The notes under the pieces: generated by a model
What the model was told of the DNA's origin: nothing
Database searches by the model: none
The model's input: only the letters and a program-made list of their open reading frames with translations
Position numbers and translations under genes: made by a program
In this document: positions 33,852-42,749 of the stretch, in pieces
Layout: each line of letters starts with the position of its first letter
How positions within the stretch are numbered: position 1 is the stretch's first letter
Assembly: GCF_000317225.1 (NCBI RefSeq)
Contig: NZ_AJLL01000100.1
Span: 1-64,000 of the forward strand
DNA: 64,000 nt
Direction of reading: 5' to 3'
From: Fischerella thermalis PCC 7521
GTDB taxonomy: Bacteria; Cyanobacteriota; Cyanobacteriia; Cyanobacteriales; Nostocaceae

Positions 33852-34859
33852 ATGGATCTCAAGCATAAAGCTATCCTCATCACTGGAATTGGCGAATTTA
33901 TTGGTTTGCGTACTGCTCAATTAGCGATCGCCAAAGAAATGAAAGTCTGTGGAATGCAAAGTTCCGCAGATAAAGCTAAAAAAGCACAGAATTTAGGTGC
34001 TAAAGTCATCATTGGTAATATCACCGATTCTGCTAGTGCTGAATTAGCTTGTCAGGGAGTAGATATAGTTGTACACACAGACGAAATTGCCAAAGAAGGT
34101 GGTTCACTAGAAGAGTTTCGCAAAATCAATGTTGATGGTACTATCAACATAGCTAAAGCAGCTAAAAGTGCTGGTGTCAAAACCTTTGTTTATATCTCCA
34201 GTGCATTAGTTTATGGGTTTAATTATCCGAAAAACATCACAGAAGAAGGGCCACTATCAGGCGACAATAATCCTTATTGTCAGACAAAAATAGAAGCTGA
34301 AAAAGCACTTTTACAACTGAATAATCCACCCGATTTTGGCACCATTATTCTGAGAGCAGGTGATGTTTACGGCCCAGGTAGTATTCCTTGGATAGTCCGA
34401 CCATTAATAATGATGCGGCAAAAATTATTTGCCTATGCTGGCGATGGCATGGGAATCATCAATCATGTATATATTGATAACCTAGTTACAGCCATATTTT
34501 TAGCAATTGAAAAAGAAGCCCACGGCGAAACTTTCAACATCACCGACGGACAAGAAACCACTTGGAAGGAATATTTTACTTGCTTGGCAGAAATGGCAGG
34601 TTTACCAGCACCTTTTTCACTACCAAAAGACGAACTTAAACTATTTCTGAAGCTACGCTATCAGGGACAAAAACTCTTTCGGAAGCAAGCCGATATCTTA
34701 CCAGAAGCCGTAGATTTTATGACTCGTCCCTATGCTTATTCAATCGAAAAAGCACGCAAAATATTAAGCTATGAACCCAAAATTAACTTAGAAGAAGGAA
34801 TGCGCTTAACCCAAGAATGGCTGAAAAAAACAGACCTCAAGAAAATGGTTAATAGTTAG
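33852..34859 (+). CDS. hgdA: HgdA: epimerase-like SDR of the heterocyst glycolipid locus
   Basis: 335 residues of extended SDR type. The dinucleotide motif reads TGIGEFIG, so the central Gly of TG-x-x-G-F-x-G is Glu, and the following VVHTDEIAKEGG has Asp-Glu where Ala-Ala is usual. Catalytic YISSALVYG Ser and the Tyr-x-x-x-Lys in YCQTK are kept. RAGDVYGPGSIPW, ETFNITDGQETTWKEYF and the C-terminal YSIEKARKILSYEPKI follow. In Anabaena the HgdA epimerase affects glycolipid composition, by what I recall. It is third in the hgdB-hgdC-hgdA unit, 95 bases after hgdC. A paralogue with an intact cofactor motif lies at 10311-11315. Confidence 0.85.
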   Translation: MDLKHKAILITGIGEFIGLRTAQLAIAKEMKVCGMQSSADKAKKAQNLGAKVIIGNITDSASAELACQGVDIVVHTDEIAKEGGSLEEFRKINVDGTINIAKAAKSAGVKTFVYISSALVYGFNYPKNITEEGPLSGDNNPYCQTKIEAEKALLQLNNPPDFGTIILRAGDVYGPGSIPWIVRPLIMMRQKLFAYAGDGMGIINHVYIDNLVTAIFLAIEKEAHGETFNITDGQETTWKEYFTCLAEMAGLPAPFSLPKDELKLFLKLRYQGQKLFRKQADILPEAVDFMTRPYAYSIEKARKILSYEPKINLEEGMRLTQEWLKKTDLKKMVNS

Positions 34860-34901
34860 TAGTTGTTAGTTAGTAGTTAATGGTTGGTTATTAGTCATTT
34901 G

Positions 34902-34975
34902 GCGTTGCTGAATTTGGTCATGAATTGTGTTTGTCTACATTTTGTAGAGACGTAGCAATGCTACGTCTGGTCACA
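34902..34975. mobile_element. One-ended copy of the GCGTTGCTGAAT MITE
   Basis: Starts GCGTTGCTGAATTTGGTC and continues through TGAATTGTGTTTG, CTACATTTTGTAGAGACG and a CTACGTCTGGTCACA end. It matches the first part of the complete element at 47482-47713, but the right inverted repeat is missing. It lies between hgdA and the DUF2141 gene. Confidence 0.6.
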
Positions 34976-35007
34976 CCCTAACAGTCATTACGAACAATAT
35001 ATTTATC

Positions 35008-35490
35008 ATGGCACACACAATGTTAGCTAAAGCCTCTAATGTTTTGGCATTTTTACTTCCGAGTTTAGTCAGTATTGGTCTATCTAATACAGTACAAGCA
35101 GAACCTACAACTACACTGACTGTAGTAGTAAATGGTATCAAACACCAACAAGGTCAGATTTGCCTGAAAGTATATGCGAGTGAAAAAGGATTTCCTCTTG
35201 ATGAAACTAGCGGAGTACAAAGTGGCTGTACAAAAATCACAGGAAGTTCTGTTAAAAAACAATTTTTTGGTTTGAAACCAGGAAATTATGCAGTTGCTGT
35301 AGTTGATGATCAAAATGGAGATTACAAACTCAACCGAGATTTTCTAGGCATTCCCCAGGAAGGTTTTGGAGTTTCCAATAATCCAACTATATCAGTCATA
35401 ACCGGTACACCAAAATTTAATAAGGCGAGTTTTCCATTGCAGAAAAATACAACTATTAACATCGAAATGAAGTATGGACTAGATCCATAA
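35008..35490 (+). CDS. DUF2141 secreted protein
   Basis: 160 residues. A signal peptide (LAFLLPSLVSIGLSNTVQA-like, cleaved around residues 31-33) precedes a beta-sandwich DUF2141 domain: LTVVVNGIKHQQGQICLKVY, GFPLD, GLKPGNYAVAVVDDQNGDYK, LNRDFLGIPQEGFGVSNNP and KFNKASFPLQ. The family is periplasmic or exported, of unknown function. It stands at the same place as all5344 in the Anabaena HGL locus as I remember it, between hgdA and the glycosyltransferases, so a role in the heterocyst envelope is a fair guess but unproven. Two Cys residues (QICLKVY and QSGCTK) could form a disulphide. Confidence 0.82.
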   Translation: MAHTMLAKASNVLAFLLPSLVSIGLSNTVQAEPTTTLTVVVNGIKHQQGQICLKVYASEKGFPLDETSGVQSGCTKITGSSVKKQFFGLKPGNYAVAVVDDQNGDYKLNRDFLGIPQEGFGVSNNPTISVITGTPKFNKASFPLQKNTTINIEMKYGLDP

Positions 35491-35585
35491 AATATTTGTT
35501 GGTAGTTAGTAGTTAGTAGTTAGTAGTTAGTAGTAATTCCCCCACTCCCCACACTCCCCATCTCCCACTCCCACACTCCTCACAA

Positions 35586-36846
35586 ATGAAAGAATTGGCG
35601 ATATCTCTGTCTAGAATGTTGCTAAGTTGGCTGGTCATTCAAACATTGGTTGCACTAGCTTTTTTATGGACATTAAAAACCCATCACAGAAATTCCTTGC
35701 CAGATGAACAACTCCCCAAAACAGCTGTTATTCTTTGTTTGCGGGGAAGTGATCCGTTTCTACCCAATTGTTTAGAATCGCTGCTACAACAAAATTATCC
35801 AAGATATGATTTAAAGATAATTATTGATAACCGTGAAGATCCAGCTTGGAAAATTGCCAGCGAGACGATAGCTGCGCTAGGTGCAACCAACGTCCAAATT
35901 AGCCCTTTGAGTATCAGACGATATAACTGTAGTCTCAAATGCAGTTCTATAGTGCAAGCTGTTTCAGAATTGGATGAATCCTATAAAGTAGTTGCATTAG
36001 TAGATGCTGATGCAGTGGTTCATCCTAGCTGGTTACGCGAATTAGTCAGTCCTCTGGCTGATCCAACAGTGGGAGCAACTACTGGTAACCGTTGGTACCT
36101 ACCCACAGGTAAATATTGGGGTTCACTGGTACGGTATTTCTGGAACTCCTCTGCTGTGGTACAAATGAGCCTCTACCGCATTCCTTGGGGGGGGTAGTTT
36201 AGCACTGAAAACCGATGTAATTTACGAAACCGAACTACTAGAAAGGTGGGCAAGATCCTATGCCGACGATACTATAATCCCCAAAGTTCTGGCAAATTAT
36301 GGATTTCAGCTGAAGTTTGTACCATCTTTGTTGATTCTCAATTGTGAAGAATGCAACTTACCAAGACTATTTGACTGGATGAAACGTCAGATGTTATCGT
36401 CGCGCCTGTACCATCCCCAGTGGTGGGCGGTAATTGCTGACGCATTGCAAACAGTTCTACTGCCAAATCTACTGTTGGTGTTGTCTATAGCTGCATTATG
36501 GACGCAACAATGGGATACTGCAACTCTAGCTTTTGCTAGCTATGGTAGCTACATAGTAGCATTGCTGTTGTTGGCGATCGCTCTTGAAATTGGCGCAAAA
36601 CCCATAATTCAACACAACGCCAAGGTCAAAACCAAACTATCACCAGCCACGATCATCAGAATGCTATTTGGCATACCTCTAACACACTGGTTTTATGGGT
36701 TGGCATTATTATTATCTTTTTGGATGCCAAAAGTTACCTGGCGCGGCGTCACCTACCAAATTAAAGGGCCTTGGCACATCCGCCTCATCCAATACCGCCC
36801 CTATCAAAAATTAGATCAACCCATTGATAGCAAAGTATCTCTTTGA
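35586..36846 (+). pseudogene. Family 2 glycosyltransferase broken by one extra G in a G8 run
   Basis: The first frame runs from ATG 35586 to a stop at 36195-36197 (203 residues): a membrane helix, TAVILCLRGSDPFLPNC, CLESLLQQNYPRYDLKIII, the DxD motif in ALVDADAVVHPSWL and TTGNRWYLPTG. Codons continue in the next frame from about 36193 (GGSLALKTDVIYETELLERW, SYADDTIIPKVL, LFDWMKRQM, three membrane helices) to 36846. Reading one G fewer in 36187-36194 restores a 419-residue protein like ceramide-glucosyltransferase-type GT2 enzymes. It would add a sugar to a lipid or polysaccharide near the membrane. This is either a sequencing error, a null mutation or a phase-variable tract. It lies just before hglT, as all5342 does. 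Confidence 0.8.
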
Positions 36847-36931
36847 ACATCTAACTGGTTAGTGGTTAGTGGTTACCTATTCTTTAAACTACTTACTCCC
36901 CATCACCCCATCTCCCCATTACCAATTACCC

Positions 36932-36978
36932 ATTACCGACCTCAACGAATAATACAAGTGTTCAAGCGGACATGATAT
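36932..36978. repeat. Dispersed repeat ending ACATGATAT (copy 1 of 3)
   Basis: TTACCGACCTCAACGAATAA, then TACAAGTGTTCAAGCGGACA and TGATAT. Copies: 44032-44078 (plus) and 61129-61180 (minus). The first possible ATG of the hglT frame (36972) is part of this repeat. Confidence 0.65.
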
Positions 36979-36983
36979 TAACT

Positions 36984-38252
36984 ATGAAAAAACAACCTCT
37001 TCGCATTGCACTCATTACAGGATTGTATGCGCCATTTTTGACAGGGGTTTCCATCGCTGTACACCAACGGGTGCGCTGGTTACTACAACAAGGACACGAA
37101 GTATTTCTTATCCACCCAGAAATCAACGACCAGTATCCCGAAGAGGTTGGTAGTCGTCCGATGGCGGGACTCAAAGAACTCCAATCTTTCCCCAAATTTT
37201 CTTCCTATGCATTTCCCACCCAACCACTGATATTTTATAAATCTCTTCCCCAACCATTACATTATCGCCATTGGAGCGATACCAAATTATTGGAGAACTT
37301 TAAACCAGACATCGTGGTAGTTGAAGAAGCACCACAAATGCGAGGATTTTACTCACTTTATTTACAAGGTTACGGTCGCCCTGTAGGTATTGAATACGCT
37401 AAAAAAACTGGCACACCCATCATATCCCTATTCCATACCGATATCGTTGCTTACATCCGCTATTACATGGGTAATCAGTTTTTTAGTTTTATTCGTCCCA
37501 TGTTACCGATGTTAATCAAGCAATTCAGCGAAGCTTACGACTATAATTTTTTTTCTTCCCGGGAACAGCTTGAGAAATACAAAAGCTTGAAATCCCAACG
37601 CAGCGAATATCTACCCTATCAAGGTATAGATTGCCAGAAATTTAATCCTGCCAATATCAGCTACAATCCCATGCCCGACGACCATCGTCCCACTCTTTTG
37701 TTCGTTGGACGTATAGCCCCTGAAAAGAGTGTGATTCAACTTCTAGATATATACCCAATCATTGCTGCTAAGATACCTGATGCCCATCTAGTTATCGTCG
37801 GTAGTGGTCCCCAACAAGAAGAAATCCGTCAACGTGCAACCAAATTTGGCAAAGGTGTCACCGTCTGGGGAGAATCCCATGGTACAGAACTATTAGGATG
37901 GTATGCACGAGCCGATGTTTTTGTCAATCCTTCAGCTACCGAAAACTTCTGCACCTCCACCAACGAAGCCTTAGCCTCGGGAACTCCCGTAGTTGCAGTC
38001 AAAGCACCCTCAACCTCAGAACAAGTAGTCCCTGGGCGCAACGGCTTTTTAGCTCAACCAAATAATCCTGGGGATTTTGCCAACAAGGTAATTAGAATTT
38101 TAGAAAATCCTCAACTCAAAGAAGAAATGTCCCTCCATGCTCGTTTTTCGGTTCTCGAATATGATTGGTCTGTATGTATGCAAAAGTTTGAACAGAAACT
38201 TTATCAAATAGTAGAAAAATCAAGCAATTTAGCAGCAACACCTATTATCTAA
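36984..38252 (+). CDS. hglT: HglT: heterocyst glycolipid glycosyltransferase (GT4)
   Basis: 422 residues from ATG 36984 (MKKQPLRIALITGLYAPF); the in-frame ATG at 36972 lies in a dispersed repeat and is less likely. A GT-B fold: N-terminal donor-independent half with VRWLLQQGHEVFLIHPE and FKPDIVVVEEAPQM, then the GT4 half with LLFVGRIAPEKSVIQLLDIY, AHLVIVGSGPQQEEIRQRA, VTVWGESHGTELLGWYARAD and the Glu-x7-Glu nucleotide-sugar motif in PSATENFCTSTNEALASGTP. HglT (all5341) adds glucose to the long-chain polyol aglycone in Anabaena. It is last in the plus-strand run of HGL genes. Its stop overlaps the convergent baeRF stop by three bases. Confidence 0.85.
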   Translation: MKKQPLRIALITGLYAPFLTGVSIAVHQRVRWLLQQGHEVFLIHPEINDQYPEEVGSRPMAGLKELQSFPKFSSYAFPTQPLIFYKSLPQPLHYRHWSDTKLLENFKPDIVVVEEAPQMRGFYSLYLQGYGRPVGIEYAKKTGTPIISLFHTDIVAYIRYYMGNQFFSFIRPMLPMLIKQFSEAYDYNFFSSREQLEKYKSLKSQRSEYLPYQGIDCQKFNPANISYNPMPDDHRPTLLFVGRIAPEKSVIQLLDIYPIIAAKIPDAHLVIVGSGPQQEEIRQRATKFGKGVTVWGESHGTELLGWYARADVFVNPSATENFCTSTNEALASGTPVVAVKAPSTSEQVVPGRNGFLAQPNNPGDFANKVIRILENPQLKEEMSLHARFSVLEYDWSVCMQKFEQKLYQIVEKSSNLAATPII

Positions 38253-39415
38253 TAGCGAAATACCGCAGCTAATGGTGTATTGTCTGGCATATCTGCCGAC
38301 TCAACTGCATACACGGTGCCACCGTTCAAGATAGTCTGAGTTGCAGCCAAATCTAGTAAATCCTCGTCGTTGAGTTCTGCATCCGGATGCACTTCAACCG
38401 TTTGAGTATCTGGATCAAAAGTACCCCACAATTGCCGATCAACGGCAACAATTAACTTATCAACTCGTCCCTGATAAGCTGCTGGAATAGTCTCCCTAAT
38501 TTGGCTGGAAGCTTTTCCCGTTCCCAGCAGTTCTTTGTATTGATTCATTGCTTCTTGTTGTGACTGTAAAAATAATGGTTCTACTATTTCCCAGGCTTGG
38601 GCGTGTAATTCTTCTGGTGCCAGCAGTTTTGGGTTGCCTATTATACTAGCATCCAGGAGATAAGCATAAGTATTGGCTTGTCGGTAAATTGGTAAAAGAT
38701 ATTCCACCCCAGCCAGTACCAAAGGGGCGTGTTCTTCTTTTAAGAACTCTCGCAACGCCTGATTGACACGATGGAAGTATTGGCTGAGATTCTCTTTTTC
38801 ATCCTCATCACCAGCACCATGACCGTGAAATACCGTGACCCCACCAGGAACAGCACTTCGTCCACCTGTTGCCCCTGGAGTACCTATATGGGAAGGGGTT
38901 TGACGTTCTGGTTCTTCAAACCGTAGTACTTCTGCTAAACTTGGCAATACGCCAGTTAAATCAATTTCCTCAATATGATAACGAGTGCCTTTTAATAGCC
39001 TAATTACATCATGACTGAGAGCCAGAATATAGAAGTGTCCATCGCCATGAAAGAGAGGAAATAGGGGTTTGAGGTAAAAATGGTTACTAACAATCACTAA
39101 TTCTGCAAAATCTAAAGGTAAAGAGTAATACTGCAAAAAGTCCTGGGAGCGGAAGATGGCTAAACCATAACTCTGATGTTGCCAAAATTCATTATGATTT
39201 AGCGCTCTCACTGGTTCTAGTAAGTTTTTTGCATCTTCAGAGCGACAGCCATGCTCTATCAGGAGTTCTTCTGCTTTTCTGATTAAATTCCGAAAGCGGA
39301 TGGGATTTTGTTGAGTCTCTGCTCCTGCATGGTAAGTTGGTAAAAAAATTGATACACATACTTCTCTAGGTCGTTTCGCTAGTGTTTCGAGTTCTGCGAT
39401 AGAAATTAATTTCAT
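38249..39415 (-). CDS. Bacterial archaeo-eukaryotic release-factor-like (baeRF) protein
   Basis: 388 residues, three domains in the manner of eRF1-like baeRF families: an N-terminal domain (LISIAELETLAKRPREVCVS, VSIFLPTYHAGAETQQNPIR), a central RNase-H-like domain (FYILALSHDVIRLLKGTRYH, HRVNQALREFLKEEHAPLVL), and a C-terminal Pelota-like L7Ae-fold end (DLAATQTILNGGTVYAVE). A His/Gly/Asp-rich insert (VTVFHGHGAGDEDEKENLSQ) is typical of these proteins. They are thought to act on stalled or hibernating ribosomes; no direct function is known to me. ATG 39415 has AGGAGG eight bases upstream. It is followed upstream by a capA fragment and hsp20 on the same strand, a stress-flavoured set. Confidence 0.8.
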   Translation of the reverse strand: MKLISIAELETLAKRPREVCVSIFLPTYHAGAETQQNPIRFRNLIRKAEELLIEHGCRSEDAKNLLEPVRALNHNEFWQHQSYGLAIFRSQDFLQYYSLPLDFAELVIVSNHFYLKPLFPLFHGDGHFYILALSHDVIRLLKGTRYHIEEIDLTGVLPSLAEVLRFEEPERQTPSHIGTPGATGGRSAVPGGVTVFHGHGAGDEDEKENLSQYFHRVNQALREFLKEEHAPLVLAGVEYLLPIYRQANTYAYLLDASIIGNPKLLAPEELHAQAWEIVEPLFLQSQQEAMNQYKELLGTGKASSQIRETIPAAYQGRVDKLIVAVDRQLWGTFDPDTQTVEVHPDAELNDEDLLDLAATQTILNGGTVYAVESADMPDNTPLAAVFRY

Positions 39416-39451
39416 TTGTTTGCCTCCTGTATTTACAGGCGTTTTCCCAGT

Positions 39452-39871
39452 TTATAATTTGACTTCTAATCCCTCTGATGTTTGTCTGAGATTAGTATTA
39501 AAAGCTGCACAAAGAGATTGCATACGGTCACAGATAGTGTTGAATTCTGCGCCTTTAGCTAGATTAACCTGTGCATAACTTAAATGTACTGGTATTAAAC
39601 GCAACTTATGCAAACCGCGATCGCCAACCTCCACTAAAAACACAAAAGACCAATCATTACGCAATACAGGGTCAATTACATAGTCATCAAGAAAATCCCC
39701 TGTATCATAAAAGATTAGCCCCTGTTTGTAGCGCTCTACACCTTGGAAGACGTGGGCAGAATGACCATGGAAGATATCTACACCTCTATCCACAACTGCG
39801 CGTGCAAACCGACAGAAATGGGGCGGTGGTGAGATGACCATATTTGCACCCCAGTGGGCAGAGAGGGTATT
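39452..39871 (-). pseudogene. 5'-truncated capA (poly-gamma-glutamate/capsule CapA-type metallophosphatase)
   Basis: Open from a stop at 39872-39874 to the stop near 39452, about 139 codons; the first Met is at 39841. The segment SAHWGAN, AVVDRGVDIFHGHSAHVFQG (metal-binding His residues), VERYKQGLIFYDTGDFLDDY and VLRNDWSFVF is the C-terminal third of CapA/YwtB-family calcineurin-like proteins of over 350 residues. The N-terminal two thirds with the first metal ligands (Asp-x-His) are missing: only 38 bases separate this point from hsp20. The preserved frame suggests a fairly recent deletion. Confidence 0.75.
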
Positions 39872-39909
39872 TCACCCCCTCTGTGCTGATTTGTTTTTAC
39901 AACAATAGA

Positions 39910-40392
39910 TTAAGCCACGTTAATCTTGACGGCTTTTTTCTTCTCGCTTTCTACTTTCGGTATGGTGAGAGTCAGAATACCATTTTTGTATTCAGCCTGT
40001 GCTTTATCGTTTTGAACGTGAGCAGGTAGTGGAATGACTCGCTCAAATCTCCCGTAACGGAATTCAGAGCGCATCATACCCTTTTCTTCTGTCCTGGTCT
40101 CAGATTTGCGTTCGCCACTGATTGCAACAGATTCTTCTGTCACCTCTATATTCAAATCTTTAGATTCCAGTCCTGGAATTTCTAGTTTGAGACGAATGTC
40201 CTCAGCAGTTTCCTCCATTTCGACGGAAGGTATAAAAGCAAGTGCTGAAACTCCCCCATCGCCACTGGGGAACATCCGCTCAAATAAGCGGTTCATCCGT
40301 CTTTGCAGATCCTCAATTTCCCGTAAAGGCTCCCAATAGAAAGGTTCCCAACGTTCAATTCCTTGGAAAGGTTCCCAACGAGTAATCGCCAT
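39910..40392 (-). CDS. Hsp20/alpha-crystallin small heat-shock protein
   Basis: 160 residues from ATG 40392, which has GGAGG nine bases upstream; the ORF could extend to 40422 but without a ribosome site. Residues 5-40 are a Trp/Pro-rich N-terminus with three repeats of RWEPF/YWEPL. The alpha-crystallin domain (about 55-150) has IPSVEMEETAEDIRLKLEIP, GLESKDLNIEVTEESVAISG, ERKSETRTEEKG, EFRYGRFERVIPLPAHV and AEYKNGILTLTIPKV, ending in KKAVKINVA. It binds unfolding proteins as oligomers without ATP. The I-x-I/V tail motif (VKINV) is present. No CIRCE-like operator was recognised upstream. Confidence 0.93.
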   Translation of the reverse strand: MAITRWEPFQGIERWEPFYWEPLREIEDLQRRMNRLFERMFPSGDGGVSALAFIPSVEMEETAEDIRLKLEIPGLESKDLNIEVTEESVAISGERKSETRTEEKGMMRSEFRYGRFERVIPLPAHVQNDKAQAEYKNGILTLTIPKVESEKKKAVKINVA

Positions 40393-40579
40393 AATCGTTG
40401 CCTCCACTATTCTTGATTTCAATCTCGAAGTTAGAGACTTTCCTACTATCTTCAGGTTACAAGAAAAATTTGAGGAACTTGTGAAGAAATAATTAGTATT
40501 TCAGATTCACAAAATCACTAGCTTGAAAATTAGGCAGATGATGAGGTAGCCCCGTCTTGGCGGTTTCCGGTGATGGCGG

Positions 40580-40747
40580 ATGGCGGAAGAAGAACTGCAA
40601 ACACAAGTAGATCAGATTGTATGCGTAGTCATGCCAAAAGATTTATATGCCATTGGTATTTGGTATGAAGATTTTCAGCAAACAACCGACGCTGAGGTAT
40701 GTGAACTCTTAGCAAGACAAAAAATGGTCACAGCCAATGACTTATAA
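40580..40747 (+). pseudogene. C-terminal remnant of a phosphoribosyltransferase-family gene
   Basis: From 40580 the frame reads MAEEELQTQVDQIVCVVMPK, DLYAIGIWYEDFQQTTDAEV, CELLARQKMVTANDL and stops at 40745-40747. The block VDQ-VC-V--P---YAIG-WYEDF-Q--D-EVCELL is the C-terminal end of cyanobacterial phosphoribosyltransferases of the COG1926 kind. The preceding frame has a stop at 40571 and no catalytic PRPP loop, so only about 55 of some 220 residues remain. It lies between hsp20 and the GMC oxidoreductase. Confidence 0.6.
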
Positions 40748-40821
40748 ACGGAAGTTGAGTCAATGAATAAGACATTCACACAGAACCCTCAAGAAATATT
40801 CAACCACTAAAGTGCTTACTA

Positions 40822-42366
40822 CTAACCACCCATCCTTGCCAACAAATGTTCTCCCACTCGCAATGCATTTGCCATAATCGTCAGTGATGGATTCACAGCA
40901 GAACTTGAGGGGAAAAAGCTACCATCAACAACATAAAGATTCTCGACATCGTGGGTGCGACAATTAAGATCAAGTACAGAATTTCTAGGATGTTCACCAA
41001 AACGACAAGTACCACATTGATGTCCAACTTCTTTCAAAGTCATTTTTTGAGGGAAGACAACAGAAATATGCCCTTGATGAGATGGTAATTTCATTGATTG
41101 TAAAACTTCTACCCAGCGTTTCATGAAACGATTAAAGGTTTGTTCATTATTCTTGGTATAATCAATATAAATTTGCTCCCCTTTAACATATACACGGTTA
41201 TTAGGATTTGGTAAATCTTCAGTAATTAGTAACCAAGAAACAGAATGGTTGGCTACTGCTTCCGCAATAAATTTGGGTGTCAAAGGTGGTGCATAAGCAG
41301 CAACTCTATTTGCAGTGATATTCCCTAGTAATTGCACGCTTCCCATAGGGAAAGGGAAACCTTTTTCACCCCAATAAAAATCATTGACAGCTATTGTTTT
41401 GGGAAAAACTGTTGCATTAAATTTTGTAGATAAAGCCATGACTATCCCAAATTTATGAGCCATGTAATTTCGCCCTACCAGATTAGAGCTATTGGCTAAT
41501 CCATTGGGATGTTGATCATTGGCAGATTGCAGTAATAATACTGCTGAGTTGATTGCACCACAAGCGAGAACAACAATATCTCCCGAAAAAATATGTCGTT
41601 TACCTGCAATTTCTGCTACTACCCCGTTAACTTCTCGACCTGATGCACTTGTATGCAGACGTAAGACTTTGGCTTGAGTAATTAAAGTCACGTTTTGATT
41701 AGCTATGGCTGGACGCACACAGTTAACATCAGCATCAGATTTTGCATTTAAAAAACATGGAAAACCATCACAAGTATCACAACGAATACAAGTACTTAAA
41801 AAACGATTAGTTTCATTGAGCTTAATACCAAGTGGTAGATAAAATGGATGTAAGCCTTTGTCTTTTAAACCATCATTAATTTCTTGAATATATGGTTCGT
41901 GACTAATAGGAGGAAAGGGGTAATCTTCAGAAGTTTGAGGTTCAGTAGGATCTAAATTTCGCTGACCATGTACTTCATAGAGTTTTTCAGCTTCTGTATA
42001 ATATGGAGCAAAATCCTGATATTTTAACGGCCATTCAGGAGAGATCCCATCTTGATGAAAAACTCTATTAAAGTCCTGTTCACGAAATCTCAATAATGCT
42101 CCGCCATAAAATTTAGTGTTACCACCAACATTGTAGTGTGTGACTGGACGAATTACTTTACCGTGTTTGTCATACCAAATTTCCTGGGTTCGATAATATT
42201 CTTTTTGAAAAATTAGTCGAGAATCCCAATTGGCTTTTTCTTTAGGTATGAAAGAGCCTCTTTCTAATAATAAAATTTTCTTGCCACTTGCTGCTAATTT
42301 ATATGCTAGCGTTCCACCACCAGCACCCGTACCAATGATGATGACATCATAATGACTATCAGCCAT
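40822..42366 (-). CDS. GMC-family FAD-dependent oxidoreductase
   Basis: 514 residues. N-terminal FAD-binding motif DVIIIGTGAGGGTLAYKLAA (residues 6-25), KKILLLERGSFIPKEKANWD, YNVGGNTKFYGGALLRFREQ and a Cys-rich patch (STCIRCDTCDGFPCFL, about 190-205). Substrate-binding half with VVLACGAINSAVLLLQSAND, and the C-terminal catalytic segments HQCGTCRFG and FPSSSAVNPSLTIMANALR. Such enzymes oxidise alcohols to carbonyls with FAD. Close neighbours are hglT (two genes away on the other strand) and a HetN-like SDR upstream; oxidation of a hydroxyl of a heterocyst glycolipid to a keto group is a possible role but is inference. ATG 42366 begins directly at the FAD domain. Confidence 0.88.
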   Translation of the reverse strand: MADSHYDVIIIGTGAGGGTLAYKLAASGKKILLLERGSFIPKEKANWDSRLIFQKEYYRTQEIWYDKHGKVIRPVTHYNVGGNTKFYGGALLRFREQDFNRVFHQDGISPEWPLKYQDFAPYYTEAEKLYEVHGQRNLDPTEPQTSEDYPFPPISHEPYIQEINDGLKDKGLHPFYLPLGIKLNETNRFLSTCIRCDTCDGFPCFLNAKSDADVNCVRPAIANQNVTLITQAKVLRLHTSASGREVNGVVAEIAGKRHIFSGDIVVLACGAINSAVLLLQSANDQHPNGLANSSNLVGRNYMAHKFGIVMALSTKFNATVFPKTIAVNDFYWGEKGFPFPMGSVQLLGNITANRVAAYAPPLTPKFIAEAVANHSVSWLLITEDLPNPNNRVYVKGEQIYIDYTKNNEQTFNRFMKRWVEVLQSMKLPSHQGHISVVFPQKMTLKEVGHQCGTCRFGEHPRNSVLDLNCRTHDVENLYVVDGSFFPSSSAVNPSLTIMANALRVGEHLLARMGG

Positions 42367-42694
42367 TTTTTCTCCGTCGGTTGAGTTCGTGGTAATGCAT
42401 CAGGTGTGAAGAGAGAAGAGAATAATTATAAACAACACTAAATAGGAAAACATAATGACAAGTATAAATAGCAGCTATATAAAGTACTTACGCATCTTTA
42501 TCAAGATGACACACTGCTAATTATGTTTGTCAAGTGTAATCTATCAAGAGAAGTAAATTTATAAAAAATCAAATAATCAGAATTTTCAGTGATGAATTTT
42601 GCAGTTTTAATGTAATAAATATAATGTTTTGTTCAATTTTTATTAAATACGCTGCTCAAGATATTAAAAACTTGATATCAAATGTATGTAAGGG

Positions 42695-42726
42695 TTTGTA
42701 GTAAGCACCAAAGTGCTTACTACAAA
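42695..42726. repeat. Perfect 14-bp inverted repeat in the GMC-SDR gap
   Basis: TTTGTAGTAAGCAC (42695-42708) and GTGCTTACTACAAA (42713-42726) enclose a four-base loop, 24 bases beyond the SDR stop. It could act as a terminator or processing stem. A related larger element sits at 44085-44131 just beyond the TPR gene stop. The rest of the gap 42367-42694 is A/T-rich with no gene seen. Confidence 0.7.
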
Positions 42727-42749
42727 TAATTAAAAGTTGGTGTAAAAAA

